Source of the DNA: a virus
Virus record (IMG/VR): IMGVR_UViG_3300014720_002243
Location: 1 to 64,000 of that record
Strand: one strand, 5' to 3'
Length of the DNA stretch: 64,000 nucleotides
The notes under the pieces are model-generated. The model saw only the letters and a list, made by a program, of their open reading frames with translations. It searched no databases and had not been told where the DNA came from. The translations under genes were made by a program, and so were the position numbers. Of this stretch, positions 53,452-60,307 are shown piece after piece; the first letter of the stretch is position 1; each line of letters starts with the position of its first letter.

Positions 53452-55278
53452 ATGTGTGGTATAATGGGTTACAAGGGAAACAAGAAGTGTTTGCCAATTA
53501 TATTAGATGGACTTAAACGACTAGAATATAGAGGATATGATAGTGCTGGAGTATCCTATATAATAGGCAATAAATTAATTACATTTAAAAGTCCTGGATG
53601 TGTTAATGAGTTAATTAATAATTGGATAGATTTTGATATGCCAAGTAATATTGGTATAGGTCATACTAGATGGGCAACACACGGTCAACCATCTCAAAGA
53701 AACGCTCACCCTCATACTACTAGCGACGATAGATTAAGCATCGTTCATAATGGAATTGTAGAAAATTATGTAGCATTACAAAAAGAATTAATAGATAAAG
53801 GTTACTTATTTGTTTCGGAAACAGATACAGAAGTTTTATTATATTTAATATACGATTATTTAGTAATAGAAAATTTACCATTATTTGAAGCTGTTAAATT
53901 TGCTCTAGAAAGAGTTGTTGGGGCGTATGCTATATGCGTCATAGATAAAAAAGATCCAGAAAATATAGTAGCTGCTAGAAAAGGAAGTCCTCTTGTTGTA
54001 GGTTTGGGCGAACCGGGAGAATTTTATGTTGCTAGTGATCAATTAGCTTTAGTAGGATATACAAATGATATTGTTGTATTAGAAGATAATGTTGTTGTGG
54101 AACTAAAAGATCAATTAACTTGCTATGATATGAGAAATAAAAAAATATCTCAATGCAATATATCTAAACTATATAATCAAATATACAATATTGAAAAAAA
54201 TGGATACGATCATTTTATGATCAAAGAAATATATGAACAGCCTAGAGTTGTAGCAGACTGTTTGAGTGGTAGGATTGATGGTTATAGGATAAAACTTGGA
54301 GGTTTATTTGGTTATGAAAATATCTTAAGTACTGCGGATCATATTACTATACTTGCATGTGGATCATCGTGGCACGCTGGATTAATAGCAAAATATTATT
54401 TTGAAGAATTTTGTGGAATAAAAACTAGCGTGGAATATGCTAGTGAATTTAGATATAGAAAACCAGTTATTAATGAAGACGATATTGTAATAGCTATATC
54501 ACAAAGTGGCGAAACAGCTGATACTATTAATGCTGCAAATTTAGCAAAATCCAAAGGGGCTATTGTTATTGGAGTTTGTAATGTAGCAGATTCTTCGTTA
54601 GTTAGATTAACAGAGTGCGGAGTATATTGTAGGGCTGGCGCAGAGATAGGGGTGGCCAGTACAAAAGCTTTTATGTCTCAAGTAATAGTATTATTATTAA
54701 TAGCACTATGGATAGAACAATATAGAGACTCTAGAATGTTAATAGATTATAGACAAGCTATTATAGATGATTTAAAAAAATTACCAATAGTATTAGAAGA
54801 AGTATTAAAGTTAAATAAAAATATAAGAAAACTTGGTGCTAAGTTCCATAAATCTAAAAATTGCATTTATCTAGGAAGAGAATATAATTTTCCTGTAGCC
54901 TTAGAAGGAGCATTAAAATTAAAAGAAATATCTTATATTCATGCTGAAGGATATCCTGCTGCCGAAATGAAACATGGTCCTATAGCTTTAATAGATAAAA
55001 ATATGCCGGTAATTGTTGTGTCTAACAACAAAAAACAATATAGTAAAATTGCAAATAATATCAAAGAGATACAAGCTAGGAGCGGAGAAGTTATAGAGGT
55101 TTATGCAGAAGATAGGTTTTCTGGTGATTATGGATTAAAAGTTCCTAGTGTGGTTGATCCCGTAAGTCCTTTGATATCTAGTATGGTATTACAATTATTT
55201 GCATATTATTGTGCTATTTTGAGTGGTCACGATGTTGATAAACCAAGAAACCTAGCCAAAAGCGTAACTGTAGAATAA
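53452..55278 (+). CDS. glmS: Glutamine-fructose-6-phosphate aminotransferase (isomerising)
   Basis: 608 residues, the usual GlmS length. Start MCGIMGY was chosen over an in-frame ATG at 53431 because Cys must follow Met as the N-terminal nucleophile and AAAGGAG precedes it. Glutaminase: IGHTRWATHGQPS and SDQLALVGYT. Isomerase: two SIS domains, ACGSSWHAGL, SQSGETADT, GAEIGVASTKAF, NFPVALEGALKLKEISYIHAEGYPAAEMKHGPIAL, and the C-terminal KSVTVE ending. All catalytic blocks are intact. Makes glucosamine-6-phosphate from fructose-6-phosphate and glutamine. Its extremely AT-rich codons contrast with the small genes downstream. The stop overlaps gna1 (TAATG). Confidence 0.97.
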   Translation: MCGIMGYKGNKKCLPIILDGLKRLEYRGYDSAGVSYIIGNKLITFKSPGCVNELINNWIDFDMPSNIGIGHTRWATHGQPSQRNAHPHTTSDDRLSIVHNGIVENYVALQKELIDKGYLFVSETDTEVLLYLIYDYLVIENLPLFEAVKFALERVVGAYAICVIDKKDPENIVAARKGSPLVVGLGEPGEFYVASDQLALVGYTNDIVVLEDNVVVELKDQLTCYDMRNKKISQCNISKLYNQIYNIEKNGYDHFMIKEIYEQPRVVADCLSGRIDGYRIKLGGLFGYENILSTADHITILACGSSWHAGLIAKYYFEEFCGIKTSVEYASEFRYRKPVINEDDIVIAISQSGETADTINAANLAKSKGAIVIGVCNVADSSLVRLTECGVYCRAGAEIGVASTKAFMSQVIVLLLIALWIEQYRDSRMLIDYRQAIIDDLKKLPIVLEEVLKLNKNIRKLGAKFHKSKNCIYLGREYNFPVALEGALKLKEISYIHAEGYPAAEMKHGPIALIDKNMPVIVVSNNKKQYSKIANNIKEIQARSGEVIEVYAEDRFSGDYGLKVPSVVDPVSPLISSMVLQLFAYYCAILSGHDVDKPRNLAKSVTVE

Positions 55279-55718
55279 TGTTTTATATTAGACCCATATC
55301 TATATATGATAATTTAAATGAATATATGAGGTGTGTGGAGGATCTAAACGGTTCTGATGTTAGTGTCAGCAATGAACAAGAAATGAGGGGATGGTTATTT
55401 TCTAGACCAGACAATATTGTAACATATGTATGTGTTTATAATAGAAAAATAGTTGCTACGGCTACTTGTTTGTTTGAAAGAAAACTAAGATACAATCAGT
55501 TGTGCTGTCATTTGGAGGATGTGGGAGTTGTGCAAGAGTGTCGTTCTATGGGTTTGGGGCGATTGATAGTTAACTATTGTGTGGGCGAAGCAAAATTTAG
55601 AGGATGCTATAAGATAAAGCTTCATTGTAGCGATAAGCTTCTTGGTTTCTATGAGCATCTAGGTTTTGTAAAAATTAATAATGGAATGGAAAAAAATATC
55701 AATAAACTGGCCAATTAG
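55278..55718 (+). CDS. GNA1-type glucosamine-6-phosphate N-acetyltransferase
   Basis: 146 residues. CHLEDVGVVQECRSMGLGRLIVNY is the acetyl-CoA-binding signature (R-x-x-G-x-G) preceded by the E-D-V strand of GNA1. GCYKIKLHCSDKLLGFYEHLGF is the diagnostic GNA1 block (GCYK-L-CSD--FYE--GF). Family GNA1 acetylates glucosamine-6-phosphate to GlcNAc-6-phosphate, the route used mainly in eukaryotes; most bacteria acetylate glucosamine-1-phosphate with GlmU. The start codon overlaps the glmS stop by one base, so the product of GlmS would be handed straight to this enzyme. Other GNAT substrates cannot be excluded. Confidence 0.82.
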   Translation: MFYIRPISIYDNLNEYMRCVEDLNGSDVSVSNEQEMRGWLFSRPDNIVTYVCVYNRKIVATATCLFERKLRYNQLCCHLEDVGVVQECRSMGLGRLIVNYCVGEAKFRGCYKIKLHCSDKLLGFYEHLGFVKINNGMEKNINKLAN

Positions 55719-56044
55719 TTTATGGTGTCCCTACTTCTTTTAGACCACCCCCGGTTTTTATGGAAAAAAGTGGCAGTCCTTTAGAAAATGAAAAAACCCC
55801 CTAAACCTTTACTCTGCAAGGGTTTACGGCGAATATTTTGGGCCACATTTTTCATAAAGCCTTGAAAATCATAGACTTACGTGCATTTTACAAAAATGGC
55901 AGGACAAAATGGCAGAAACTGCAAGAATGACATAGTGCCATAATGACAGAATCATCAAAAACGCCGAGAAAATCGTGGAAAAAATATTTTTCGGCATTTG
56001 GCACGGTATCTGCACTATATATTGGTAGAAAAGAAAGGAAAAGA
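55719..56044 (+). other. Gap before the small-gene array: repeat element 1 and possible operator
   Basis: No convincing gene. It holds inverted-repeat element 1 (55801-55881) and then two direct ATGGCA copies with an inverted TGCCAT (ATGGCAG...ATGGCAG...TGCCATA, ~55890-55945), a possible operator. A weak promoter (TTGGCA then TATATT) precedes the next gene. An in-frame upstream start at 55943 for the 62-residue gene is possible but unlikely. Confidence 0.6.
55801..55881 (+). repeat. Intergenic inverted-repeat element 1 (forward)
   Basis: Left hairpin TAAACCTT with AAGGGTTTA; CAAGGGTTTACG at 55817-55828 is complementary to CATAAAGCCTTG at 55853-55864 except one G-G position; AGACTTA tail at 55873. 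Follows gna1. Confidence 0.8.
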
Positions 56045-56233
56045 ATGAATAAGTACAGCAAAAAGGTGCTTTCCAAGCGTTTGAACAAGTTGGGCTATAC
56101 TTTGGGTCGTGATATTTTCGGATGGGTCGTGATTTCCACCCATACAGGCTTCGAATGGAAGTTCCCCACCCTAGGAGGGGTGAATAGGTTTATTCTTGAC
56201 ACGGAAAGCCTCAAGGCCATGAATACCCCATAG
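56045..56233 (+). CDS. Small unknown protein, GYTL paralogue family member 1
   Basis: 62 residues from the ATG at 56045, which has AAAGGA before it. The sequence LSKRLNKLGYTLGRD...WVVISTHTGFEWKFPTLGGVNRFILD parallels the gene at 56840 (IAKELQKMGYTLKRT...YHWNFKDLKGVERFMVD), with the same length and pattern, so the two are duplicates. It lies between element 1 and a promoter that begins right after its stop. Function unknown. Confidence 0.75.
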   Translation: MNKYSKKVLSKRLNKLGYTLGRDIFGWVVISTHTGFEWKFPTLGGVNRFILDTESLKAMNTP

Positions 56234-56240
56234 AGGGGGG

Positions 56241-56269
56241 TTGACAAGCGATTTTTTCTAGTGTATAAT
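56241..56269 (+). promoter_or_regulatory. Promoter P1
   Basis: TTGACA, 17-bp spacer, TATAAT; no CGATAA box and no repeat element at this junction (6 bp after the previous stop). Confidence 0.85.
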
Positions 56270-56299
56270 CATTTCATCATCACCAAGAGGAAAAAAGAC

Positions 56300-56623
56300 A
56301 TGACCAAGTTCGCAATCATCGAAAACGCCAAGCGTCAAGCCCGTATGTGCTTTCTCGGTATCGCTATCCCGTGCGACAAGACCACTGTTGATGGTAGCGT
56401 GATTCGTTCCGAAAAGGTTTTGAAGTTCAACCGTAAGGCTCTGCGTCGAGCCAATAGCGTCAAGATGGAAAAGGTTGATCCCCGCGTTGTGGGGGGTGAT
56501 GATAGCATGATCGTAAAGGTTGGAAAGCCCGGCTCCCCCGAAAGGGTGGAAGCACTCGCTGCTCAATACTCTGCCGTAATGGCAGAAGGGATCGAAGTAT
56601 CCCCCTTTGGGTGGGATGGCTGA
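56300..56623 (+). CDS. Small basic protein (107 aa), unknown
   Basis: 107 residues from the ATG at 56300, with AGAGGA eight bases upstream. MTKFAIIENAKRQARMCFLGIAIP...; basic in the first half, with a strongly conserved-looking core (KTTVDGSVIRSEKVLKFNRKALRRANSV). The C-terminal third is acidic/neutral. Its codons are GC-richer than those of the structural genes. It has its own consensus promoter and is followed by element 2. No recognised family. Confidence 0.75.
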   Translation: MTKFAIIENAKRQARMCFLGIAIPCDKTTVDGSVIRSEKVLKFNRKALRRANSVKMEKVDPRVVGGDDSMIVKVGKPGSPERVEALAAQYSAVMAEGIEVSPFGWDG

Positions 56624-56695
56624 CGTAACCCGTTGAGACGCAAGGCTTTGCGTTCGACGGGGCCACAGAGGCTTGACGTAAACCCTTGCAAATCA
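56623..56695 (-). repeat. Intergenic inverted-repeat element 2 (reverse orientation)
   Basis: Outer stem CCGTTGA/TCGACGG (7 bp) around ACGCAAGGCTTTGCGT; CAAGGCTTTG (56641) matches downstream CGTAAACCCTTGC (56677) except one C-C position. Confidence 0.8.
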
Positions 56696-56735
56696 ACAAC
56701 ATAGCAAATACCATGCCAAACAAAGGTAAAACCGT

Positions 56736-56762
56736 AAAAAGTTTTGTCAAAATCTCTTGACA
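56736..56762 (+). repeat. 27-bp direct repeat copy A
   Basis: Identical to 58509-58535 (starts AAAAAGTTTTGTC, ends CTCTTGACA), lying between element and promoter in both cassettes. Indicates recent duplication. Confidence 0.9.
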
Positions 56763-56782
56763 GAAAAATCCAAAGATTTTGC

Positions 56783-56811
56783 TTGCAACCTAAAGAATCG
56801 CCCTGTATAAT
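56783..56811 (+). promoter_or_regulatory. Promoter P2 with downstream CGATAT box
   Basis: TTGCAA, 17 bp, TATAAT; CGATATAAGAA starts at 56814, 8 bp after the -10 start. Confidence 0.85.
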
Positions 56812-56839
56812 GTCGATATAAGAAAAGAGGAGAAAAAAG

Positions 56840-57049
56840 ATGAACAGCAAAACGATTGCCAAAGAGTTGCAGAAGATGGGTTACACACTCAAGCGGACTT
56901 CCGATGTTGAAGCCCGATGGATGGTTCGCTCGGATGTGCTAACCTACCATTGGAACTTCAAGGACTTGAAGGGTGTGGAGCGTTTCATGGTTGACGAACG
57001 GGCTATGTATCGGTATGCTAAGGCGAACGGTGCTACGCTTCGCAAGTAG
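56840..57049 (+). CDS. Small unknown protein, GYTL paralogue family member 2
   Basis: 69 residues (MNSKTIAKELQKMGYTLKRTSD...); AGAGGAG ribosome site. Paralogue of the 56045 gene by the shared L-K-GYTL-R, W-F-L-GV-RF-VD pattern. Basic C-terminus (YAKANGATLRK). No known family; possible small nucleic-acid or protein interaction factor, but this is a guess. Confidence 0.8.
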   Translation: MNSKTIAKELQKMGYTLKRTSDVEARWMVRSDVLTYHWNFKDLKGVERFMVDERAMYRYAKANGATLRK

Positions 57050-57061
57050 AAAGGAAATGAT

Positions 57062-57244
57062 ATGATGTTTTCGGATTGCTGTGGTGTTCAGATTGTAGAC
57101 GATATTGCAGGATTGGAACTCTGCCCGCGTTGCTGGGAGCATTGTGAGGTTATCGTCGAAGATGAGGATATGGCCGCTGCTCGGGAAGAGATTGAAAATA
57201 TGTCCGTCGAAGAGTATAATAGCCTTCCTCTCTATAAGGGCTGA
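57062..57244 (+). CDS. Small cysteine-rich acidic protein
   Basis: 60 residues (MMFSDCCGVQIVDDIAGLELCPRCWEHCEVIVEDED...). Four to five cysteines (CC...CPRC..HC) suggest a zinc-ribbon; the remainder is strongly acidic. The start is one of two ATGs 3 bp apart after an AAAGGA site. 12 bp behind the GYTL gene, so on the same transcript. Unknown function. Confidence 0.7.
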   Translation: MMFSDCCGVQIVDDIAGLELCPRCWEHCEVIVEDEDMAAAREEIENMSVEEYNSLPLYKG

Positions 57245-57247
57245 ACA

Positions 57248-57457
57248 ATGCAAGTTTTCGATCATAGACTTTTGGTTGCTGTGCCTGCGAATAAGTGGAT
57301 CGGGGAATGGATTCAGCGTGACCCATCCCCCATATACAGAGGTACACTTGCTGCACAGTTGCGACTGATCCGCAAGAGGCACGGTACCCCCTATGCGAGG
57401 GAGTGGCGTGACCATATGGTGTGGCTTGGCAGTTATCCTCCCAAATATAAGTACTAA
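57248..57457 (+). CDS. Small basic protein (69 aa)
   Basis: 69 residues, MQVFDHRLLVAVPANKWIGEWIQRD...; aromatic and arginine-rich second half (RLIRKRHGTPYAREWRDHMVWLGSYPPKYKY). Three bases after the cysteine-rich gene, on the same transcript, with AAGGG at proper spacing. Followed by element 3. Unknown. Confidence 0.7.
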   Translation: MQVFDHRLLVAVPANKWIGEWIQRDPSPIYRGTLAAQLRLIRKRHGTPYAREWRDHMVWLGSYPPKYKY

Positions 57458-57458
57458 T

Positions 57459-57527
57459 CCTAAATCGTTGGCCCATAAGGCTTTGCGACTTGGGCCCTCG
57501 GCCTAGGTTGACGCAAACCCTTGGGAA
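57459..57527 (-). repeat. Intergenic inverted-repeat element 3 (reverse orientation)
   Basis: GGCCC/GGGCC stem (57470-57496) with AAGGCTTTGCG loop; the loop is complementary to CGCAAACCCTTGGG at 57512 except one C-C position. Confidence 0.8.
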
Positions 57528-57592
57528 ACAATACGTTGCAGATTTTTTCGATTTGGCACGAAATTATATTTGAAATTTTCCAAAGATTTCGC

Positions 57593-57620
57593 TTGCAATC
57601 TAAAGAAAACTCTGTATAAT
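57593..57620 (+). promoter_or_regulatory. Promoter P3 with downstream CGATAT box
   Basis: TTGCAA, 16 bp, TATAAT; CGATATAAGAA at 57623 (+8 from the -10 start). Confidence 0.85.
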
Positions 57621-57659
57621 GTCGATATAAGAAGTAGGAAAGAAAAAGGAGACGATAAA

Positions 57660-57899
57660 ATGGTTACCTTGAGCACCCGAGACGAGTTGGTTGAGTTCCT
57701 GTATGGTGCGGACAGCACTTCTCCCGATACGTTGGTTGGGGTTGCCACCATCGGTGGAGAGTTGCTGGCTGAGGCTCTTACCCACGATCTGCGGGATGGC
57801 ACCTTCCATATTGGGGATTTCTTCCCGATGGGTGATGAGGGTGAGGGAATCACCGTTGACCGTGATGGACGCATTCTGGAAGACTATCTGTACTATTGA
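57660..57899 (+). CDS. Small acidic protein (79 aa)
   Basis: 79 residues (MVTLSTRDELVEFLYGADSTSP...). The ATG at 57660 was chosen over one 90 bp upstream because it follows AAGGAGA and lies downstream of promoter P3. Acidic, with a TIGGELLAEALTHDLRDGTFHIGDFF core. Unknown; first gene of a two-gene stretch followed by its own next promoter. Confidence 0.75.
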   Translation: MVTLSTRDELVEFLYGADSTSPDTLVGVATIGGELLAEALTHDLRDGTFHIGDFFPMGDEGEGITVDRDGRILEDYLYY

Positions 57900-57905
57900 T
57901 CAGTA

Positions 57906-57933
57906 TTGACAGCATAAAAATCTGTAGTATAAT
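57906..57933 (+). promoter_or_regulatory. Promoter P4
   Basis: TTGACA, 16 bp, TATAAT; directly after the preceding stop; no element and no CGATAA box. Confidence 0.85.
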
Positions 57934-57956
57934 AGTAGAAAAGAAAGAGAGAAAAG

Positions 57957-58181
57957 ATGCAATCCTCGATGAGCGTAAACGGTTTTCTTGCTAGCCTTCC
58001 TAGGATCGTACAGAAGAAGGTGTGGAAGGTTACGGATAAGGATGGTACGGTTGTTCAGTATGTTGGTGCTACGGATAACCGAAAGACTACTGCACAAAAG
58101 TATATCGACACCAAGTATCCCGATAAGGTACTGGTATTGACATTTTCACATTTCAATGGTATGATTACACTTCCTCGCTAA
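57957..58181 (+). CDS. Small basic protein (74 aa)
   Basis: 74 residues (MQSSMSVNGFLASLPRIVQKKVWKVTDKDG...). Basic, with a beta-like core (VWKVTDKDGTVVQYVGATDNRKTTAQKYI) and no motif. GAGAG site before the ATG. It shares its transcript with the 54-residue gene that follows. Unknown. Confidence 0.7.
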   Translation: MQSSMSVNGFLASLPRIVQKKVWKVTDKDGTVVQYVGATDNRKTTAQKYIDTKYPDKVLVLTFSHFNGMITLPR

Positions 58182-58202
58182 CCCTTATGCAAGAAAGAAA
58201 TA

Positions 58203-58367
58203 ATGAATCCTCAAGCAATCAATGATTCTCGGCCTCTCGTGTGGACGGTTTCGGAGAATGTTCCCGATACTTACTGCCTGTATATTGATGGTATTCTTAT
58301 GCACGAAAACCTCTCGTTCGAGGAGTTTTACCCCCTGTATAAGGGGTATATTTCTAATAAGACGTAA
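58203..58367 (+). CDS. Small acidic protein (54 aa)
   Basis: 54 residues (MNPQAINDSRPLVWTVSENVPDTYCLYIDGILMHENLSFEEFYPLYKGYISNKT) with TAA at 58365. Weak AAGAAAG ribosome site, so probably coupled to the preceding gene. An acidic/aromatic small fold; unknown. Followed by element 4. Confidence 0.65.
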   Translation: MNPQAINDSRPLVWTVSENVPDTYCLYIDGILMHENLSFEEFYPLYKGYISNKT

Positions 58368-58370
58368 AAC

Positions 58371-58445
58371 ATGAAGCCACAAGGGTTTACAACACTTGTG
58401 AGTATAGAGGGACGATGTAAAGCCTTGTGCGACATAGACTTAGGA
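58371..58445 (+). repeat. Intergenic inverted-repeat element 4 (forward)
   Basis: CACAAGGGTTTAC at 58378 is complementary to TGTAAAGCCTTGTG at 58416 apart from one G-G; a local CACAAG/CTTGTG stem; GACTTAG at 58437. Confidence 0.8.
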
Positions 58446-58508
58446 ATTGTGCTCTTTTGGCATGGCTTTTGCTCTAGCATACTCTGTGCCAAACAGCGTC
58501 AAAATGAG

Positions 58509-58535
58509 AAAAAGTTTTGTCAAAATCTCTTGACA
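58509..58535 (+). repeat. 27-bp direct repeat copy B
   Basis: Identical to 56736-56762; same position between element and promoter. Confidence 0.9.
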
Positions 58536-58555
58536 TAAAAAATCCAAAAAATCTC

Positions 58556-58583
58556 TTGACTTTCAAGTTTTAGCCTGTATAAT
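58556..58583 (+). promoter_or_regulatory. Promoter P5 with downstream CGATAA box
   Basis: TTGACT, 16 bp, TATAAT; CGATAATAGAA at 58586 (+8). Confidence 0.85.
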
Positions 58584-58621
58584 GTCGATAATAGAAGAGA
58601 GAGAAAGAAAGAGAGAACTAA

Positions 58622-58876
58622 ATGCTTCGCAAGATTCCAAAGACTGAAACGATTCGCAAGAGTATCCGCCGGTATGCGTATATTGCTGGCTTTACGCTCC
58701 ATCCCCATAGCGTTGGGTCTATTCCTTCTGGTGTTCCCGGTACGTATAGTCTTTTCGATATCAAGATGGGCTACTATACTCATCGTAGTATTCCGATGGA
58801 TACGGTCGTTCGCGTTATAGTAGACGAACTGTATGCTATAAAGTATCGACTCGGCCCCTCTCTTGTGAGGGGTTGA
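58622..58876 (+). CDS. Small basic protein (84 aa)
   Basis: 84 residues (MLRKIPKTETIRKSIRRYAYIAGFTLHPHS...). Arginine-rich N-terminus, beta core (GTYSLFDIKMGYYTHR), and a charged C-terminal helix (VIVDELYAIKYRL). Its stop codon TGA (58874-58876) lies inside the TTGACA of the next promoter. Unknown. Confidence 0.7.
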   Translation: MLRKIPKTETIRKSIRRYAYIAGFTLHPHSVGSIPSGVPGTYSLFDIKMGYYTHRSIPMDTVVRVIVDELYAIKYRLGPSLVRG

Positions 58877-58900
58877 CAAGGTAAAATAGTTTAGTATAAT
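58873..58900 (+). promoter_or_regulatory. Promoter P6 overlapping the previous stop
   Basis: TTGACA, 16 bp, TATAAT; stop TGA of the 84-residue gene is within the -35. No CGATAA box. Confidence 0.85.
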
Positions 58901-58928
58901 ACCTAAATCAAGAAAGAAAGAGATAAAA

Positions 58929-59105
58929 ATGAGTTGCCCTGACCCGCTTTATGATTACGAGGATTGGAACGACGAGGATTCGTCCGACGATGGATATGAT
59001 GCCATGAAGGATAACTATCTCACTAATGGTGGGTATGGTTACAATGAGCGTACCCGGCGTGAGGATCAAGAATGGGCCGATGAGTGCCGCCGTAATAAGT
59101 GGTGA
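58929..59105 (+). CDS. Acidic MS-PDPLYD protein, copy 1
   Basis: 58 residues (MSCPDPLYDYEDWNDEDSSDDGYDAMKDN...), strongly acidic N-terminus and a basic/aromatic C-terminus (RTRREDQEWADECRRNKW). The first nine residues match the start of the 119-residue gene at 61513 (MSHPDPLYD), so they are paralogues. Acidic phage proteins may act as DNA mimics; that is only a possibility. Followed by element 5. Confidence 0.75.
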   Translation: MSCPDPLYDYEDWNDEDSSDDGYDAMKDNYLTNGGYGYNERTRREDQEWADECRRNKW

Positions 59106-59114
59106 ATCACATCT

Positions 59115-59180
59115 CTATGCTCGACAAGGCTTTGCATCGAGCAGCCCCGGCCACGCTTGACGTAAACCCTTGTGGCATAA
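59115..59180 (-). repeat. Intergenic inverted-repeat element 5 (reverse orientation)
   Basis: GCTCGA/TCGAGC stem (59119-59142) encloses a 12-base loop CAAGGCTTTGCA, which is complementary to CGTAAACCCTTGTG at 59161 apart from a C-C position. Confidence 0.82.
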
Positions 59181-59197
59181 GAAAAAAGATTTTTTGC

Positions 59198-59226
59198 TTG
59201 ACAACCTAAAGACTGGCCTGTAAAAT
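59198..59226 (+). promoter_or_regulatory. Promoter P7 with downstream CGATAT box
   Basis: TTGACA, 17 bp, TAAAAT; CGATATAAG at 59229 (+8). Confidence 0.85.
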
Positions 59227-59258
59227 ACCGATATAAGAGAAAGAGAAAGGAACCCAAA

Positions 59259-59486
59259 ATGAAACTTTCCGGAATGTTGGTTGAGAATCGTCGGCCTGTT
59301 TATTCGTATTCTTGGCTTTGCGAAAAGATGGCTGATCGTTCGCGTGTTTTGCTCAAAACTGGAGACGGAAAAAACCATTTTGGTCTAATCAATGGTATCC
59401 GTCCCGAGGATGGTAGCGGTCGATGCTGGCTGGTGACTCTCACCGAAAACGGAAAGAATGAAACGGTTTTTATGAGAACCTCTTGA
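59259..59486 (+). CDS. Small unknown protein (75 aa)
   Basis: 75 residues (MKLSGMLVENRRPVYSYSWLCEKMADRSRVLL...). Beta-like with HFGLINGIRPEDGSGRCWLVTLTENG; unknown. Its stop TGA (59484-59486) lies inside the -35 box of promoter P8. Confidence 0.7.
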   Translation: MKLSGMLVENRRPVYSYSWLCEKMADRSRVLLKTGDGKNHFGLINGIRPEDGSGRCWLVTLTENGKNETVFMRTS

Positions 59487-59511
59487 TTTTCTAAAGTGTA
59501 GACTGTAGAAT
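59483..59511 (+). promoter_or_regulatory. Promoter P8 overlapping the previous stop, downstream CGATAA box
   Basis: TTGATT, 17 bp, TAGAAT; CGATAACACTAG at 59514 (+8). No element here. Confidence 0.78.
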
Positions 59512-59538
59512 ACCGATAACACTAGAAAAGGAAATAGA

Positions 59539-59850
59539 ATGACTCACAGCGAAGCGATTAGCATGGTTCATGGTAAGCGTAATGCGAAGCGACGTAAGGT
59601 TGGAAATAACACCTACGCTGAAATCCTGCATGATAATAGTGTAGGGATTATGCTTCACAGCACCTATGTTGTGAAGATTCATCCGGACGATACATACACC
59701 CTGCAAACAGGGGGATGGCAAACGGTAACGACCAAGGATAGAATCAATCAATATAGTCCGGTTCGCGTGTATCAGCGAAAGTATGAGTGGTTTGTAAAGA
59801 TACACGGAAAGGAATACCCCTTTATGGAGGGGATGGTAGTGGGAGGTTGA
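59539..59850 (+). CDS. Conserved phage protein of unknown function (103 aa)
   Basis: 103 residues. RKVGNNTYAEILHDNSVGIMLHSTY, VVKIHPDDTYTLQTGGWQTVTTKDRINQY and FVKIHGKEYPFMEGM recall a family of small phage proteins of unknown role that I have seen in several actinobacterial and freshwater phages. The family probably folds as a compact beta protein. Followed by element 6. Confidence 0.75.
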   Translation: MTHSEAISMVHGKRNAKRRKVGNNTYAEILHDNSVGIMLHSTYVVKIHPDDTYTLQTGGWQTVTTKDRINQYSPVRVYQRKYEWFVKIHGKEYPFMEGMVVGG

Positions 59851-59932
59851 CGTAAACCACGGTGCCGCAAGGATTTGCGGAAACTGTGGCCGGACTCATT
59901 TTTCATAAAGCCTTATCGTGTAAGGTTTTAGG
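59851..59932 (+). repeat. Intergenic inverted-repeat element 6 (forward)
   Basis: Two-tier stem CCACGG/CTGTGG and CCGCAA/TTGCGG, then TAAAGCCTTA/TAAGGTTTTA (59906-59930), a 10-bp terminator-like hairpin followed by GGATTTTCTT. Confidence 0.8.
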
Positions 59933-59952
59933 ATTTTCTTCAGTTTTGGCTA

Positions 59953-59981
59953 TTGACAAGCCGATAATATCTTTGTAGAAT
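59953..59981 (+). promoter_or_regulatory. Promoter P9 with spacer CGATAA box
   Basis: TTGACA, 17 bp, TAGAAT; CGATAAT at 59962, 14 bp before the -10 start (others are 12). Confidence 0.85.
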
Positions 59982-60001
59982 GATCCCATAAGGAGAAAAC
60001 G

Positions 60002-60295
60002 ATGCTTGCAACCAAAAGAGACATGGCCGAGCGGATCGCTGAGAAGGTTGGTGTTACTGGAGCCCAAGCCAAGGAGATTGTACAGGCAACTCTTGATGAT
60101 TTGGTGTTGACTCTTGCCAGTACGGGCAGAATCGAACTGAGGAACTTTGGTGTTTTTACGGTGAAAGTTCGGGCCGCTCGTAAGGCTAGGAATCCTCGCA
60201 GTGGTGCAACCGTTATGATTGGCGAGCGTCGTACCGTTAAGTTCAAGCCAGGAAAGGCTATGGAACAGGCTGTACAGAATCCTCTCCCCTCTTGA
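60002..60295 (+). CDS. HU/IHF-family DNA-binding protein
   Basis: 97 residues. Helical N-terminus (MLATKRDMAERIAEKVGVTGAQAKEIVQATLDDL), then GRIELRNFGVFTVKVRAARKARNPRSGATVMIGERRTVKFKPGK, the HU/IHF beta-arm and DNA-intercalation region (R-NP-SG). Standard ~90-100 residue length. A phage-encoded histone-like protein: could shape phage DNA or act at the repeated intergenic elements. AAGGAG site. Followed by element 7. Confidence 0.92.
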   Translation: MLATKRDMAERIAEKVGVTGAQAKEIVQATLDDLVLTLASTGRIELRNFGVFTVKVRAARKARNPRSGATVMIGERRTVKFKPGKAMEQAVQNPLPS

Positions 60296-60307
60296 GGGGG
60301 AGCCTCT

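Noticed and set aside
57105-57368. An 87-residue alternative frame over the cysteine-rich and 69-residue genes
   Set aside because: Overlaps two better-supported genes out of frame and has no ribosome site.
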